A stretch of 64,000 nucleotides of DNA. Origin: Halichondria panicea (taxonomy: Eukaryota > Porifera > Demospongiae > Suberitida > Halichondriidae). Positions 45,502 through 56,703 of this stretch are shown here, in pieces; positions within the stretch are counted from its first letter, which is position 1, and every line of letters starts with the position of its first letter. The stretch covers positions 62,001 to 126,000 of the forward strand of contig NC_087382.1 of assembly GCF_963675165.1 (NCBI RefSeq). The letters run 5' to 3'. The notes beneath the pieces are model-generated. The model did not search any database and was not told where the DNA came from. It saw only the letters and a program-made list of their open reading frames with translations. Both the position numbers and the translations under genes were made by a program.

Positions 45502-47173
45502 ATGCAGCTGCTAACGCTGGTGGTGTGTGTTGCTGTGGTGATACTACTCGAGCAATGTGAGGCTACCCCATCACCCATTGTCCTCAGTAAGTGAATTGGT
45601 TCACATGTCTAAGAAGCTTAATAATTACATGTATTTGAGTGTAACATACTTATCCATATTTAGAATGTAAACATCTATTGATTGCATGTGTCTTTCTACT
45701 TGAGAGAACCTAATTTCCTTACAATGTGCATGATGTTTAGTTCCGGGTGTGATGGGTTCCCAACTCCAAGTTAAGGATCAGACCTCGAGTACATTGTGTT
45801 CCACTGGTCGCAAATACAAAGAGCTATGGATATCTCCATTACGAGTCACCCTCTACAATATCTGTGCAAAGAGAGAGCTGCCGTAAGTACCGGTAATGGC
45901 AATGCAGCTTATAGTATTATAGCTAACACTTTACGTAACAGAAATTTGCTTGTAGTTATTAGTCAGTAACATCACTGTATATATAAAAGTGTTAGCATGT
46001 CCATTTAACAGATTGAGATACGACGCAAACACTAACTCCTACCACAACAATACTAAAGTGAAGATCCATGTTCCTGGATTTGGCGGGACATCGAGTGTGG
46101 AATATCTCAACCCTGGATGGATAAATACACTCCCGTATTTTCACGACACGGTGAAATACTTTGTCGATCGAGGCTACAAAAGAGGAAACACTATTCGAGG
46201 GGCTCCTTATGACTGGAGATTGGCTGCAGGTGAGAAATCCAAACAAAATAAAAGCAGGAGAGGGTAATTTTGTGTAAAGCTTATAAGAAATCTCCTATAG
46301 CTATACTATTATTATGTGTTTGAGGTAACCTCGTTATTCAATATCCTCACAGATGAACTTGAGAAGAGAGGATACTTCCATCGTCTCAAGACGATGATTG
46401 AAGACATGTACAAAACTAACGGCAATACCAAGGTGACCCTGGTCGTACACAGTATGGGGGGTCTCGTTTCCCTGCACTTTCTGACTGGCTTCAGTGGGAT
46501 TAACCAAGCATGGAAAGACAAGTACATCCATGCGTACGTTACGTTGTCAGCTGCTTGGTCTGGTGGTGCAGCGACTGTTCAAAGTGTCGTATCTGGTTAC
46601 CATGGTATTCCTGACTTAATGTTATTTGCGTACGATTTGATCAGCGACTTTATTGTTCCGATTAGTCGTACATTCGAGAGTCTTCCTTGGTTGTTTCCGA
46701 AGCCCTCAGTGTTTGGCAATGTTGCTTTTATATCAACACCGTCCAAAACATACTCAGCTAACAATTATGAACAGCTGTTTCGGGACCTCAATGCTCCAAA
46801 TGTTTATCGGGCTTTTCAAGGCGTGCAAGGTTTAGTATCGGACTACCCCGCTCCCAATGTACCAACGTACTGCTTCTATGGAGTTGGTGTACCTACCCCG
46901 GAAAAATTCACCTATTCAAAAGATCTGACACCTAGTAATGCTATTGGCTTGCGACCAGTTGTTAAGAACGGAGACGGAGACGGATCAGTAAACACTATTA
47001 GCTCTAGGGTATGTCACAGGTGGTCAAGTATGCCTTCCAAATATTCGTTCCGGTACAAGGCCTTCAACAAAGTAAATCATGTCAAGATTTTGTCTAACAG
47101 CAAAGTTCTCGGAGACATTGGTGCAATAGTTGGGGCACCTCCAAAACGTAAAAGTTGGTGGGCTAAAAGATAA
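45502..47173 (+). CDS. Lysosomal phospholipase A2 / LCAT-like enzyme, copy D
   Basis: Exons 45502-45586, 45741-45882, 46012-46229 and 46353-47173 (GT-AG, phases 1, 2, 1) give 421 residues. A signal peptide is followed by PIVLIPGVMGSQL, an exon-2 Cys pair (the family's conserved loop disulphide), HVPGFGG, GAPYDWRLAA, the nucleophile Ser182 in VVHSMGG, Asp356/358 in NGDGDGSVN and His391 in VNHVK. Length and order match group XV PLA2/LCAT, soluble acyl hydrolases or transacylases of lysosomes or extracellular fluid. The C-terminus ends KRKSWWAKR, shorter than in A. The start is a single ATG, where other copies have two. Introns are 129-154 bp. No defect was found; with A it is the best candidate for an active enzyme. 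Confidence 0.9.
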
Positions 47174-48660
47174 ATTTTGTAGTATAATTATAGAAAAGAA
47201 GAATGACAATTTAATGCTGTAAAATTGTGAGAATGTACGCATAGTGATCGATTTTAGTTGTCTAGCAAATAGTAAACAGTCTAGTAGTGATTATTACCAT
47301 GCTTATACAAACAGAAATGAACCATGTTGAAACATTGAAATGAACCTTGAAGAACCATTGTTCATTGCTATTAATCATCACATTATACCGTTATATCTGA
47401 GGCAATGATCATCTGATCATCCCATCCCAAACGTCCGTTCACGAAAGTATTTCATATCCATGTAATTTATGCTGTATTAATCATCACATTATGTAACCTA
47501 GCTGTTTATGTGATCAATAATTGGCAGGGAATGGAAACTATAAGTGCGGAAACCACTTCTTAAAAAGGGATCAATTACCAACTTTGAGTTTTGAAGATTC
47601 CCACTGATGTGCAGATATTCTGTATAGGATACCGTAGAATGTTTTCAGTAGTAAATATCTCTCAGAATATACAGTACTTATTGGATTACTAACTATTAAT
47701 CGTTGTTTACAAATGGAAAACTTATAGTTTCATATTTCCGACCATCACTATAAGTCTTGTATCCAGTGACATTCACTTCAGCTATAGGACTATCAGTTTT
47801 CTTTAGGGACACAAATTAAGTATCAGCCAGTATGGTTACAAAATAGAAAGGCTACAGATTCAGCGATTAGCAAGTTGCTTAGGCTAGCAGTAAACTATCA
47901 ATAGCTATAGTAGATATACGATAATTATAGCAATGTACGTAGAATTGATGTGTTAAATGTTACAAGGCCGTTCACCATGCATTTGCCGAATAACATGTTT
48001 GTATTTCAAATGTACATTTGCTCGGCGCTACACTATAATATGTTTGTAAGGATTGATATAGTAAATCAATGACAGGAAATGCGACTGGGACTCACCACCT
48101 ACATTGTGTAGGTGCTGAAACCATTACCATTTCATGTGTACAGTGGTATATACTCGTGATCCTGCATGTATAGGGATACCAAAATCATCTTGTGTGTGCA
48201 TGGCAGTCAATTTAGGCCCTAGGCAGATTTTTCTTTGACATTGAGAAATAGCATTAAATTTGGGCCGGGAACAAAATTAAAGTGCCATGCAGAAGGAGTG
48301 ACCGACTTGGAGGTTAAATAATTCCCACCAATGCACGGACACTGCAAAGGATATCAGTATATAGCGGTAAACATCTGAGAGAACTATGACCATTGCTTAC
48401 AAACAGAACACCTATGCATGAGCATTCCTATTCCAATCATCACTTGTCTTAATTGGCATCCAGTCAGGCATCATTCCAGGTGAGTCTGGTTCTCAATAAA
48501 CACAACAATTATGAGAACTGTATAGTACTCACAGGCCAAAAAGAGAGGCCGATTATTGCATGGGTCAACTTTTTTATAAAAGCAAGCTCTCAGAGCATAA
48601 ATTTATTCGCAGCTTCAATCAAGCAACACTGCAAGCTCAAGTATCATTTCAAGTTCTCCT
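47174..48660. other. Intergenic, no gene seen
   Basis: AT-rich sequence with no repeat match noticed elsewhere. A plus-strand open frame at 48453-48701 overlaps the lectin start and is probably its 5' untranslated region. Confidence 0.45.
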
Positions 48661-48666
48661 TCGATT

Positions 48667-49125
48667 ATGGCCAACGAGCTTTTCCTCAATTCCCTAGTTA
48701 ATCAATTCCTTGACGTTGAGTCACACGTTGTTGCCGGTGTCCGCATTGTTCTTCGTCCAAAAGACCGTTGCTTCGGCGATCAAACCCAACATTGGGCATT
48801 AGAAGATGCTGGATGCGGGTACCATTACATCAGGCATGCTGCTTCACAGGATTTGTATCTTACAGTACGAGATGGCCTCCCAAACTGCGGTAATGGTCTT
48901 ATCCTCGGAACGCGAGGTTGCCATGCTGCTGGGCAAAAATTCAAGATGGAGTGCGGCTTGATTATCACTGATCTATCGCAACCCTACATTCCAGAGATTG
49001 TTCTGGAGGCTGGACAAGCTTGCTCTTCTGGATACGTCTTCATTAACGCTAAGATGAGCTGGGGCTCACAGGCCGAAGCTCAAAAGTGGAACCGTGTTGA
49101 TATTCCAGCACCTGTTTATACCTGA
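48667..49125 (+). CDS. Beta-trefoil (ricin-B-like) lectin, first domain
   Basis: 152 residues from an ATG in good context (GATTATGG). Three internal modules fit a beta-trefoil: FLDVES..IVLRPKD..QHWALE, LYLTVRDGLPNCGNGLIL..QKFKME and IVLEAGQACSSGYVFINA..QKWNRV. The Q-x-W/F motif ends each module. Such domains bind sugars, often galactose. No signal peptide and no second toxin-type domain is present, so a cytosolic or non-classically secreted lectin is likely. The stop at 49123 lies where a second, closely similar domain begins in another frame; one base would join them. Exact subfamily unknown. Confidence 0.68.
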   Translation: MANELFLNSLVNQFLDVESHVVAGVRIVLRPKDRCFGDQTQHWALEDAGCGYHYIRHAASQDLYLTVRDGLPNCGNGLILGTRGCHAAGQKFKMECGLIITDLSQPYIPEIVLEAGQACSSGYVFINAKMSWGSQAEAQKWNRVDIPAPVYT

Positions 49126-49585
49126 GAATCCAACATGCCATATTCAGAGTGATGCTAGAGTTGTCAGTGTTGCTACCAACATGTTCCTTGATGTTGAGTC
49201 AAATGCATGCGAGAATGTTCGTGTTGTCCTTCGTTACAAGGATCAATGCTTCGCCGATCGCACTCAGCACTGGATCTTTGAGAGTGCTGGATGTGGGTAC
49301 TACTACTTTAGGCATGCAATGTCTAGCAATCTCTACCTAACTGTGAGGGGAGGACTACCAAACTGTGGAAACGGTCTTGTTCTGGCCACAAAGAATTGCC
49401 AGGGTGGAGGGCAGCGTTTCAAGTTCGAGCGAGGTCTCATTGTAACGGACCTTCATCAACCATGCTTTCCCACTATTTGCTTGGAAGCTGGTCAAGCTTG
49501 CGCTACTGGCTTTGTTTTTATCAATGCAGAGATGACACAAGGCCCTCAAGTTGCCTACCAACAGTGGGGGACACAAGCTGCCTAA
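49126..49585 (+). CDS. Beta-trefoil lectin, second domain (frame-shifted from first)
   Basis: The frame is open from 49094; coding-like linker (CHIQSDARVVSVATN) precedes MFLDVES at 49181, and it ends at 49585. The domain is about 60% identical to the first (FLDVESNACENVRVVLRYKD, LYLTVRGGLPNCGNGLVLAT, ICLEAGQACATGFVFINA) with QHW, QRF and QQW motifs. Because the linker itself looks coding and lacks an early ATG, I read both as one two-domain gene of about 305 residues broken near 49113-49123; two separate genes, the second starting at 49181, is the alternative. Confidence 0.62.
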
Positions 49586-49619
49586 ACCGAAACTCATCAT
49601 GGCAGATTAGCTGAAATAT

Positions 49620-51640
49620 TATACGGAGAACAGAGAGAATTAGATCTATAGATCTATAATAATAGCTATACATTTACAGCAGACCTTTAAATGTTACCAA
49701 TGCTGCCATGCAAGTGAGTTTGCACGCATGCATAACTATAATATGAGTTGGATTCACTATATACAATGTACAGACTCTATATAATACATAACTCAGGTGC
49801 ATGCACGCAGGTTATAAGTTTAGGCACTATAATTTACTCTCAAATGAGGAGGAGCCATGCATGTGTTCTCTTAGAAATTCCTGTAAGTTTTGCTACAAGA
49901 TGTTAGTTGGGCGTTCCCTTGCCCAATCTGGGCAATGTCCAACTAGCATAATTCATGACATGCATACATGCATGGATCTTGTGTTTCAGCATCTAATTTC
50001 CTAGTGCATGAGGGTATATCGACTATACAAAGACATGCACGTTGGGTCTTGGGTGCCTAAACAGCAAATTGAATTGGCACCATTTTTTATCCTGTTTATA
50101 CCCATCCATCAATATACACATGCACTTTCCATACAAAATTCAATGTTTAGATAGGTGAGCTAATTAGTTTTATTTTAGTACTTGACCAATAGTAAGATTT
50201 TAGTATAATTATACACACCTACCTTCTAGGCGTTTAACATCAGACAGTCAGTAACAGTTGTTTCCACAATCTCAAAAGAGGAGAGCTGCATGAGAATGGA
50301 TTTGATGCATATTGGGGAATATCATAATTTAACCCTTTTACCGCTTTAGCCAACTATAGTTGGCAAGGCTACCGATAAAGTAAAAAAAATCATTGTGCAC
50401 GCTGTGTTGGAGTTATAATTTTATATGGATTTTTTAAACAAATTAATATTCACTTTTAATTAAAGCAGGGAGAGAGGGTTAATATAGTATTGTGGAAATC
50501 CTTGTTATTATCAGTCCAGGAGTTTTGGAAGACACTGCACCTTTGGCAGAACAGACTAGATGATGATGATCAATCTTTCCTGCACCTTTCCTTCTACATG
50601 ATTAGACACACTGGCATAGACCATCACATTAATCTGTGCAAATTAGATCTACTATACTCTGTGATGAGTAACTATATATGAGCTAGGTCCTTTAATTGAC
50701 AAGATGACAACTATTTAAGGATGCATGGATGCATGTCTGTATAGCCTCAGACAACTGTGCATGCATGCATGTTCTTCACTGATGAAAGATTACTGAGTGC
50801 TATAGTATAATTAACTTTATGTAGAGAATCTAGTGAACCCAATACAAGCAGAAAATCAATTGACCATTGTAGGAGGATTCAGTGGCCCCCGTCACTGAAT
50901 CATATACTGCATGGCTATAGGCTCAGTATAACCCTATACCCTAAACCTAACCTGGCCCTAACTCTAACCCAGTGTGGTATATAGGCTACTGGAGTCACTG
51001 AAATGGGGGGTCATGGAATCCTGCGACACTATGTTTTCGCAATATAATCGTAAGTGTTCACTTGATTGTAACAGTCAAGGATTATGCTAACATGAAAGGG
51101 TTATGCTAACATGAAAGTGAATAACCTAAAATGAACCGAACTGGTAGTAGGTGACTTGTCAGACTACAATGTACAGATCTATAGATCTACTTACCGCAGT
51201 CTACAAAGCTTAATATACATATACAAAATGTATATGACATACTGTTATTACTTGACTAAAGGTTTCAACATCACTTTATCATAAAGTATATTTCTATATA
51301 ATGGCTATTTGGCAACTAAGAGACACATGCATGCATTCATTTGCTTACCACTTGCTGTTCAATTTAAATGACATGCATTGTGTGCAATATTGAATGCGCA
51401 ATGCATTATACCAAGGTGAACTTCTATAGTTATTCCTGAAACCTGTAGCTTGTGACTTGTTTTTATAGCCAGGTGTGTGGTAACAAGATAAAAAACTGTA
51501 GTTAGCAATAACAATACAATTATAGTTTCAAGAAGCTATACACACTTTCATACAATCAGTTGTTCGTTTGTTTTAAACTTTGTGCATGTCTTAATCTTCA
51601 GCTTCATATAAGTTTCATCAGTCAGTATTACAATTGATAG
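49620..51640. other. Intergenic, no gene seen
   Basis: AT-rich, with many GCATGCATGC runs. CCCTAAACCTAACC-type motifs at 50935-50975 recall degenerate telomere-like sequence but are too short to claim. Frames at 49801-50004 and 50490-50681 show no motif. The last 100 bp before 51646 resembles the upstream region of copy D. Confidence 0.45.
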
Positions 51641-51645
51641 TTGAA

Positions 51646-54103
51646 ATGATGAGGCAGCTACTAACGCTGGTAATGTGTGTTGCTGTGGTGATACTACTCG
51701 AGCAATGTGAGGCTACCCCATCACCCATTGTCCTCAGTAAGTGAACTTCATGCATTCTGAACATAATTGTATGCATGTTAAAATCAAATGTATATCTTAT
51801 CTTAATTCCTGTACAGTTCCGGGGATAATGGGCTCTCGGCTTAAAGTGAAGGACAACACACCAAGATCTCTATGCTCCACTCGCCACAAATACAAGAAGC
51901 TGTGGATTAATCCTGCTCGAATTTACTGCGCAGTAAGAGAATTACCGTAAGTATAAATCTAAAATAGATGCATGTATTTTACATAATCTAGATTAGTTAA
52001 TTCTCTTGATTTTCAGTGCTATATCAGATCAGTATAAGGCCATGTATGTGTGTGTGTGTTAGTCATCAGTTTGATTCATTTGTATCATGTATCAATGATT
52101 AATTGGCTGCACATGTATAATCATTGTATAGTTAATACTGCATCTCAAAGCGCACATGCATGTGCTTTGATAACAGCTTCGTGAAGAAGAACTTGGAATG
52201 AATACTGAGAACTATCACACTCAGTATTAGTCATAGTCACATAGCTAGTCCATGTAGATTCTACAATTGCATATGCAATCCCACTAGGCCCTGATAAATT
52301 ATACTTTTTTTCATCCATTTCTATTCTTGAATTCTTGCCTATTATTCTCTCATTAAGAATCCGATTATTCTAAAATGTGACATAACAAAATTAAGAGTAT
52401 ATACATGTATATCCAATGTGCGCACGAGTGTAGCGGGAAATTTTAGAGGCATTTATATTTCGTGGAATGGCCTCTAAAAGCATTTCGTTGCACAATGTTC
52501 GCGGAATTGCTGCTTACTGAAAGCCACACCTTTAAATCTTTGCACATTATAGCAGATAATTCTATAACAATTTTTGTGGACTTAATTTTCGTGTAAGATT
52601 GCTAACCGGGCCACGAAATCCGCGAAAATTAAGCCCCTCAAAAATTTCGCGCTATACGGTATCCCAGAATTTTTACTGTTTAATGTTGCTTCTGTAACAC
52701 TTTTTACAAGTATTTATGTCATACTACACTAAAAAAAAATACAGAGCACCATCAGCATGCAGCTTTCTTTTTATTACTAAGTTCGTCATTTTATATTCCG
52801 TTCCATATTCCGTTCCATATTCCATTCCATTCCGCATTCAGCTTTTACACTCACCCCACAAACACACTACCATATACATCGCTTACCGTATACCTCGCTT
52901 GCGCATGCGCACCGAGGCATAATAATCTTTACCAAAGATGAACATTGATTGCCTGATTATTCCCATTATTCTTTAGACACCTATTATGCTAAAATTATTC
53001 CGAGCATAATTTATCAGGGCCTAAATCTCACTCTATCATGTTTCCAGGTTGCTTTACGATGCAAGTACCAACTCGTTCCATAACAACACTAAAGTCAAGA
53101 TCCATGTTCCGGGATTTGGCAATACAAACGGTGTTGAGTACTTGACTACAGGCGGCTTGATGCCTTACTTACACGAGGCGGTGGAATACTTTGTAGATCG
53201 AGGCTACAAAAGAGGAAAGACAATACGTGCTGCTCCTTATGACTGGAGATTGGCTGCAGGCAAATTTTTAACAATAGTTTTGACTGCAAACTGAGTCACC
53301 TTAGCTCAGCTCCATTATTTTACATATCACCATCACATGCAGATGAGCTTGAGAAGAGAGGATACTTCCATCGTTTCAAGTCGATGATTGAAGACATGTA
53401 CGAAACCAACAGCAATACGAAGATGACCCTGGTCGTACACAGTATGGGTGGTCTCGTTTCCCTGCACTTTCTGACTGGCTTCAGTGGGATTAACCAAGCA
53501 TGGAAGGACAAGTACATCCATGCGTACGTTACACTGTCAGCTGCTTGGTCCGGAGGTGCTAGTGCATTGCAAACAGTTATATCTGGGATACACAATACAC
53601 ATGGTTTCTTACTATTTGCAAATGATTATATTAGTGACTTCGTTGTTCCAATTGTTCGCACACTAGAAAGTATCCCTTGGCTCTTTCCGAAAACTTCTGT
53701 TTTTGGAAATGAAGTATTCGTTTCGACACCATCTAAGAATTATACGGCTAGTGACTATGAAAATCTCTTTGGAAATATTGGCTACACAAATGGCTACCTA
53801 TTCTTTCAAAGAGTGCAAGCACTTGTCACTGATTTTCCTGCTCCGAATGTATCAACGTACTGTTACTATGGCGTTGGTGTAAACACTCCGGAAAAACTCT
53901 CGTACGAAAAAGATTTTCGATCTGGTGTGAACACAATTGGTTTGACTCCCACTACTATTTTTAGTGATGGAGATGGTACAGTGAACATCGAGAGCTCAAG
54001 GGTATGTCACGGGTGGTCAAGCATGAAACCACAATATAATTTCTTCCACAAAGCGTACAATGAGGTTGATCATTTGAATATTATAAGGATGAGCACGTTT
54101 TGA
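51646..54103 (+). CDS. Lysosomal phospholipase A2 / LCAT-like enzyme, copy E (diverged)
   Basis: Exons 51646-51736, 51817-51946, 53048-53259 and 53343-54103. Intron 3 (53260-53342) starts GC, not GT (CAG/GCAAAT), a tolerated minor donor class; other introns are GT-AG. Motifs: signal peptide, IPGIMGSRLKVKD, Cys pair, HVPGFGN, APYDWR, Ser in VVHSMGG, Asp in SDGDGTVN and His in EVDHLNI. Exon 1 and the first 220 bp of exon 4 are nearly identical to copies A-D, while exons 2-3 and the rest of exon 4 differ strongly, as after gene conversion. The stop at 54101 lies 13 residues past the His. Losing one base near 54090 removed a further tail (ARIVGAPRKRKSFW) that remains readable in the next frame to 54171. 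Activity may survive. Confidence 0.82.
52285..53023. mobile_element. TAGGCCCTG MITE in intron 2 of copy E, with nested MITE
   Basis: Ends TAGGCCCTGATAAATTAT and complement; 8-bp duplication AATCCCAC/AATCTCAC at 52277-52284 and 53024-53031. An independent insertion from those near copies A-C. It contains the inverted copy of the 258-487 MITE (52437-52661) and a fragment (52862-52918) of the family with ATGCCTCGG..GCATGCGC ends. It ends 24 bp before the exon-3 start. Confidence 0.78.
52437..52661. mobile_element. TACCGTATAGCGCG MITE, second copy
   Basis: Reverse-orientation relative of 258-487: the right end AATTTCGCGCTATACGGTA is intact, the left end degenerate (GTGTAGCGGGAAATTTTAGA). Confidence 0.7.
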
Positions 54104-54171
54104 ATGACATTGCTAGAATAGTTGGAGCACCTCGAAAAAGGAAAAGCTTTTGGGAGAGACTTTTTGGATAA

Positions 54172-56050
54172 TGATTTGTGGAATTCAAATTAGTTATACA
54201 TGTACGTACCTAGTTTGTTAGCATTAGAAGTTTAGAACTTAACCCGAAACGATCAGCACGGATGCATAATTATGCGAATTGTTTATGGCATCAAGCAAAA
54301 AGCATGCTTTTATTTAGTTGTGATATTTTTTCCTGATGTATATTTTCTCTGTAAACTGTAAAAATATCAAGCAAGTATAATAGATACATGCAAGTGGAGT
54401 GTCTTACTATTATTTTATTATTTTCTTGATTTGGTACAACACACTGCCATTTACAAGTGAAGTGCAAGCTATAGTGTGCTTCTTGTTATCATCATTTGTC
54501 AGGTTTTAGATGGTAGAATAGAAGAACAATACTGCTGAGTTGACATTGACAATTGTTAGCCTATATGAGGCTTATTTCCTTTTGTCTTATTAACTAGATC
54601 GCCAAATCAACGCTCGCTCGGTATCATACGCACAAAAATACTCATGCACATTCATCAAGAGATCTATAACTGGAAGCGCTCATATAATTATCAGGACTGT
54701 TACCAACCACTGGATCATGTTAACTATATGCATGCATGCTCATGCAGATCAAAAACTCTCTAATAGGCAAAACAAGTTTTGCTAACGAGGGAAACATTGA
54801 AATAGAGAGGGAAAGTGTGATAGAGGGACTATTATTTAACCGTTTACCTGCTGAATGATTCTCACTGAAATATTCATTTTGCTACCTCGCCGGATTCACA
54901 TGCAAATTTCTGCAGCCATGCAGCTGTCACCCACTGACCGTGTCAACTTTGGCCCCCATTTCCCCTTTGGTAACTTGGACTAAGTAACCACATGCATGCA
55001 ACCGCAGATATTACAATAAATATTCTACTCGTAGACCGATGTATATAATTATAGTCTATCCTGGTTTGTCAGAATAAATTATATACGAATTGTAAAGCAA
55101 ACAAGAGTAATTGTCAGCTACTGTAAACTAGCTACGTACAATTAATTGTCCATTTTAGATTCAGAAATCACTAGGTCCACTTCTGTGGGGGTCCTCACTG
55201 CGTGTCCGCATGAGGATCTCGTGCCTCTGATGGACATATTGCTGATCTTAGGAGGGAGAATGACAATCGACAGCGTAGCCAGCACATGGTCTTATTGTAT
55301 AGGTTGTCCCACTTTAATGCTAATAATGATGCCAGTCTTTTTAGAATGTATTGGCTTCATTTCTTTGCCCTCCAGTCCTGTGGCAGAGACTATCACTGAG
55401 GGGTGTAAAGCTGGCGTGTTCGATGTCTCTAATTATCTGTTCGCATAGTCGCTTCTTTATTCTCTCGCAACACACACACACACACACACTCACACGCACA
55501 CACTCACACGCACACAGCCGTACCAACTTCACCAACCCCAATATCCACAACATGAAGAAAATTGCGGACCTTTATGCTGAGGTGATCGGAGTTCTCATGC
55601 TTTCGGTATGCAGAGGAGAGTTGCATGTGTCTGTTGGATGGAGCAAAGGGATTGACGTCAAAGCAAGAGTTCATTAGGAAGAGTACGCAACTCCTGTACA
55701 CAAAAGGCATTCCTCCAGACCTTTACGTCACAGATACTAGCTGTTGTAACCACAACTAGCAGGACAGGCAATGACACACACACAAATAAAATTAGTAACT
55801 ACGTTATTCATTGCCTTTCCTACTGGCAGTTGTAAATGAATAACATTACTCATAGTCATAATCATCACTGTTATTCATTGCAAATTTGATTTCACAGTTT
55901 ATATAACAGCATGCATGCGGTTGTGACCAGAGGAGGTACGACACGCGTGCCTCGATTAGGCTAATTGCCTCTGCAATAATGTTTTTTTGTTTTTGTTTTT
56001 TTCGAGGGTGAGGCATTTACAAGCCTAGGCTCTCCATCTCGGGGCTAAGA
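54172..56050. other. Gene-poor stretch, one unresolved coding-like region
   Basis: Mostly AT-rich. At 55146-55448 an open frame exists on each strand. The minus reading (SNMSIRGTRSSCGHAVRTPT) looks slightly more protein-like, but no domain is recognised. A CA-rich microsatellite with CACACGCACAC lies at 55470-55520. Confidence 0.35.
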
Positions 56051-56054
56051 AAAA

Positions 56055-56140
56055 TTACAATGCAAAAGAAGGAAGTGGTTAAGTGTGATGATAATTATGT
56101 TCATAATTATCATCACTTAACCACTTCCTTCTTTTGTAAT
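56055..56140. repeat. 86-bp hairpin
   Basis: Arms CAAAAGAAGGAAGTGGTTAA and complement around ATAATTATGTTCATAATTAT; nearly perfect. A small inverted-repeat element. Confidence 0.7.
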
Positions 56141-56309
56141 ACTGTAGCACAATGAACAGTCAAAAGTTGAGGATGGGGAAATAAAAACAAAGGGAATTAA
56201 TACGTATAATTATGTAGTTCCTTGATGATTATGTATTCAGGGGGGAACGCGCAATAATGTTGAGTGTGGGCGTAACCATGCCTCAATTATCTGCCCACGC
56301 TCAACATTT

Positions 56310-56703
56310 GTGACAGGGCCTAGGAAAACAACCCTTATGGAGCAAACTAATTAATTGTATTTTATTGCTTAATTAGTGCTTAAGCTTCAAATTGATTACA
56401 ATATCACTCACTTTGCACCTTCCTACCCCAAAATATTTTCGGGTGAAAGGGGGATAGTATTGACCTACCGTTTTGAGAAACTAATGTTCGGAGTTCTATC
56501 CGCATACAAGAACAGCATGAAAAAATTCAATGTCTGCCTTGTAACGGCTATACAAAAAAATGTTCGGATAAAAAAATTTTTTTTTAGTTAGAGGAGATAT
56601 TGAAGTTACTTCTTATGAAAGAAAACCAAAATCCTTAAATATTTTACTTTGTAGTGTACTGAACATTATTAGTTTGCTCCATAAGGGTCCTAGGCCCTGT
56701 CAC
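56310..56703. mobile_element. MITE with GTGACAGGGCCTAGG ends
   Basis: 394 bp; left GTGACAGGGCCTAGG..CCCTTATGGAGCAAACTAAT, right its complement (about 35 bp with a small gap). It contains a short open frame at 56376-56591 without known motif. Confidence 0.68.

Larger units (their letters stand above)
36117..45602 (+). repeat. Inverted segmental duplication, arm 2
   Basis: Counterpart of 23590-31447. It starts at a sharp junction after AATCATGCACG (36117), where the copy-B unit ends and G2 begins, and it ends in intron 1 of copy D. It contains the LTR element as an arm-specific insertion; its empty site is preserved in arm 1 at about 30600. Confidence 0.85.

Noticed and set aside
48667-49585. 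Reading the beta-trefoil gene as a ricin-type toxin
   Set aside because: Only sugar-binding-type domains are present; there is no catalytic A-chain-like domain or signal peptide.
50935-50975. Possible interstitial telomere (CCCTAA-like motifs)
   Set aside because: Only about 40 bp and strongly degenerate.
52716-52922. Short plus-strand frame in intron 2 of copy E
   Set aside because: It consists of MITE and low-complexity CCATTCCATT-like sequence.
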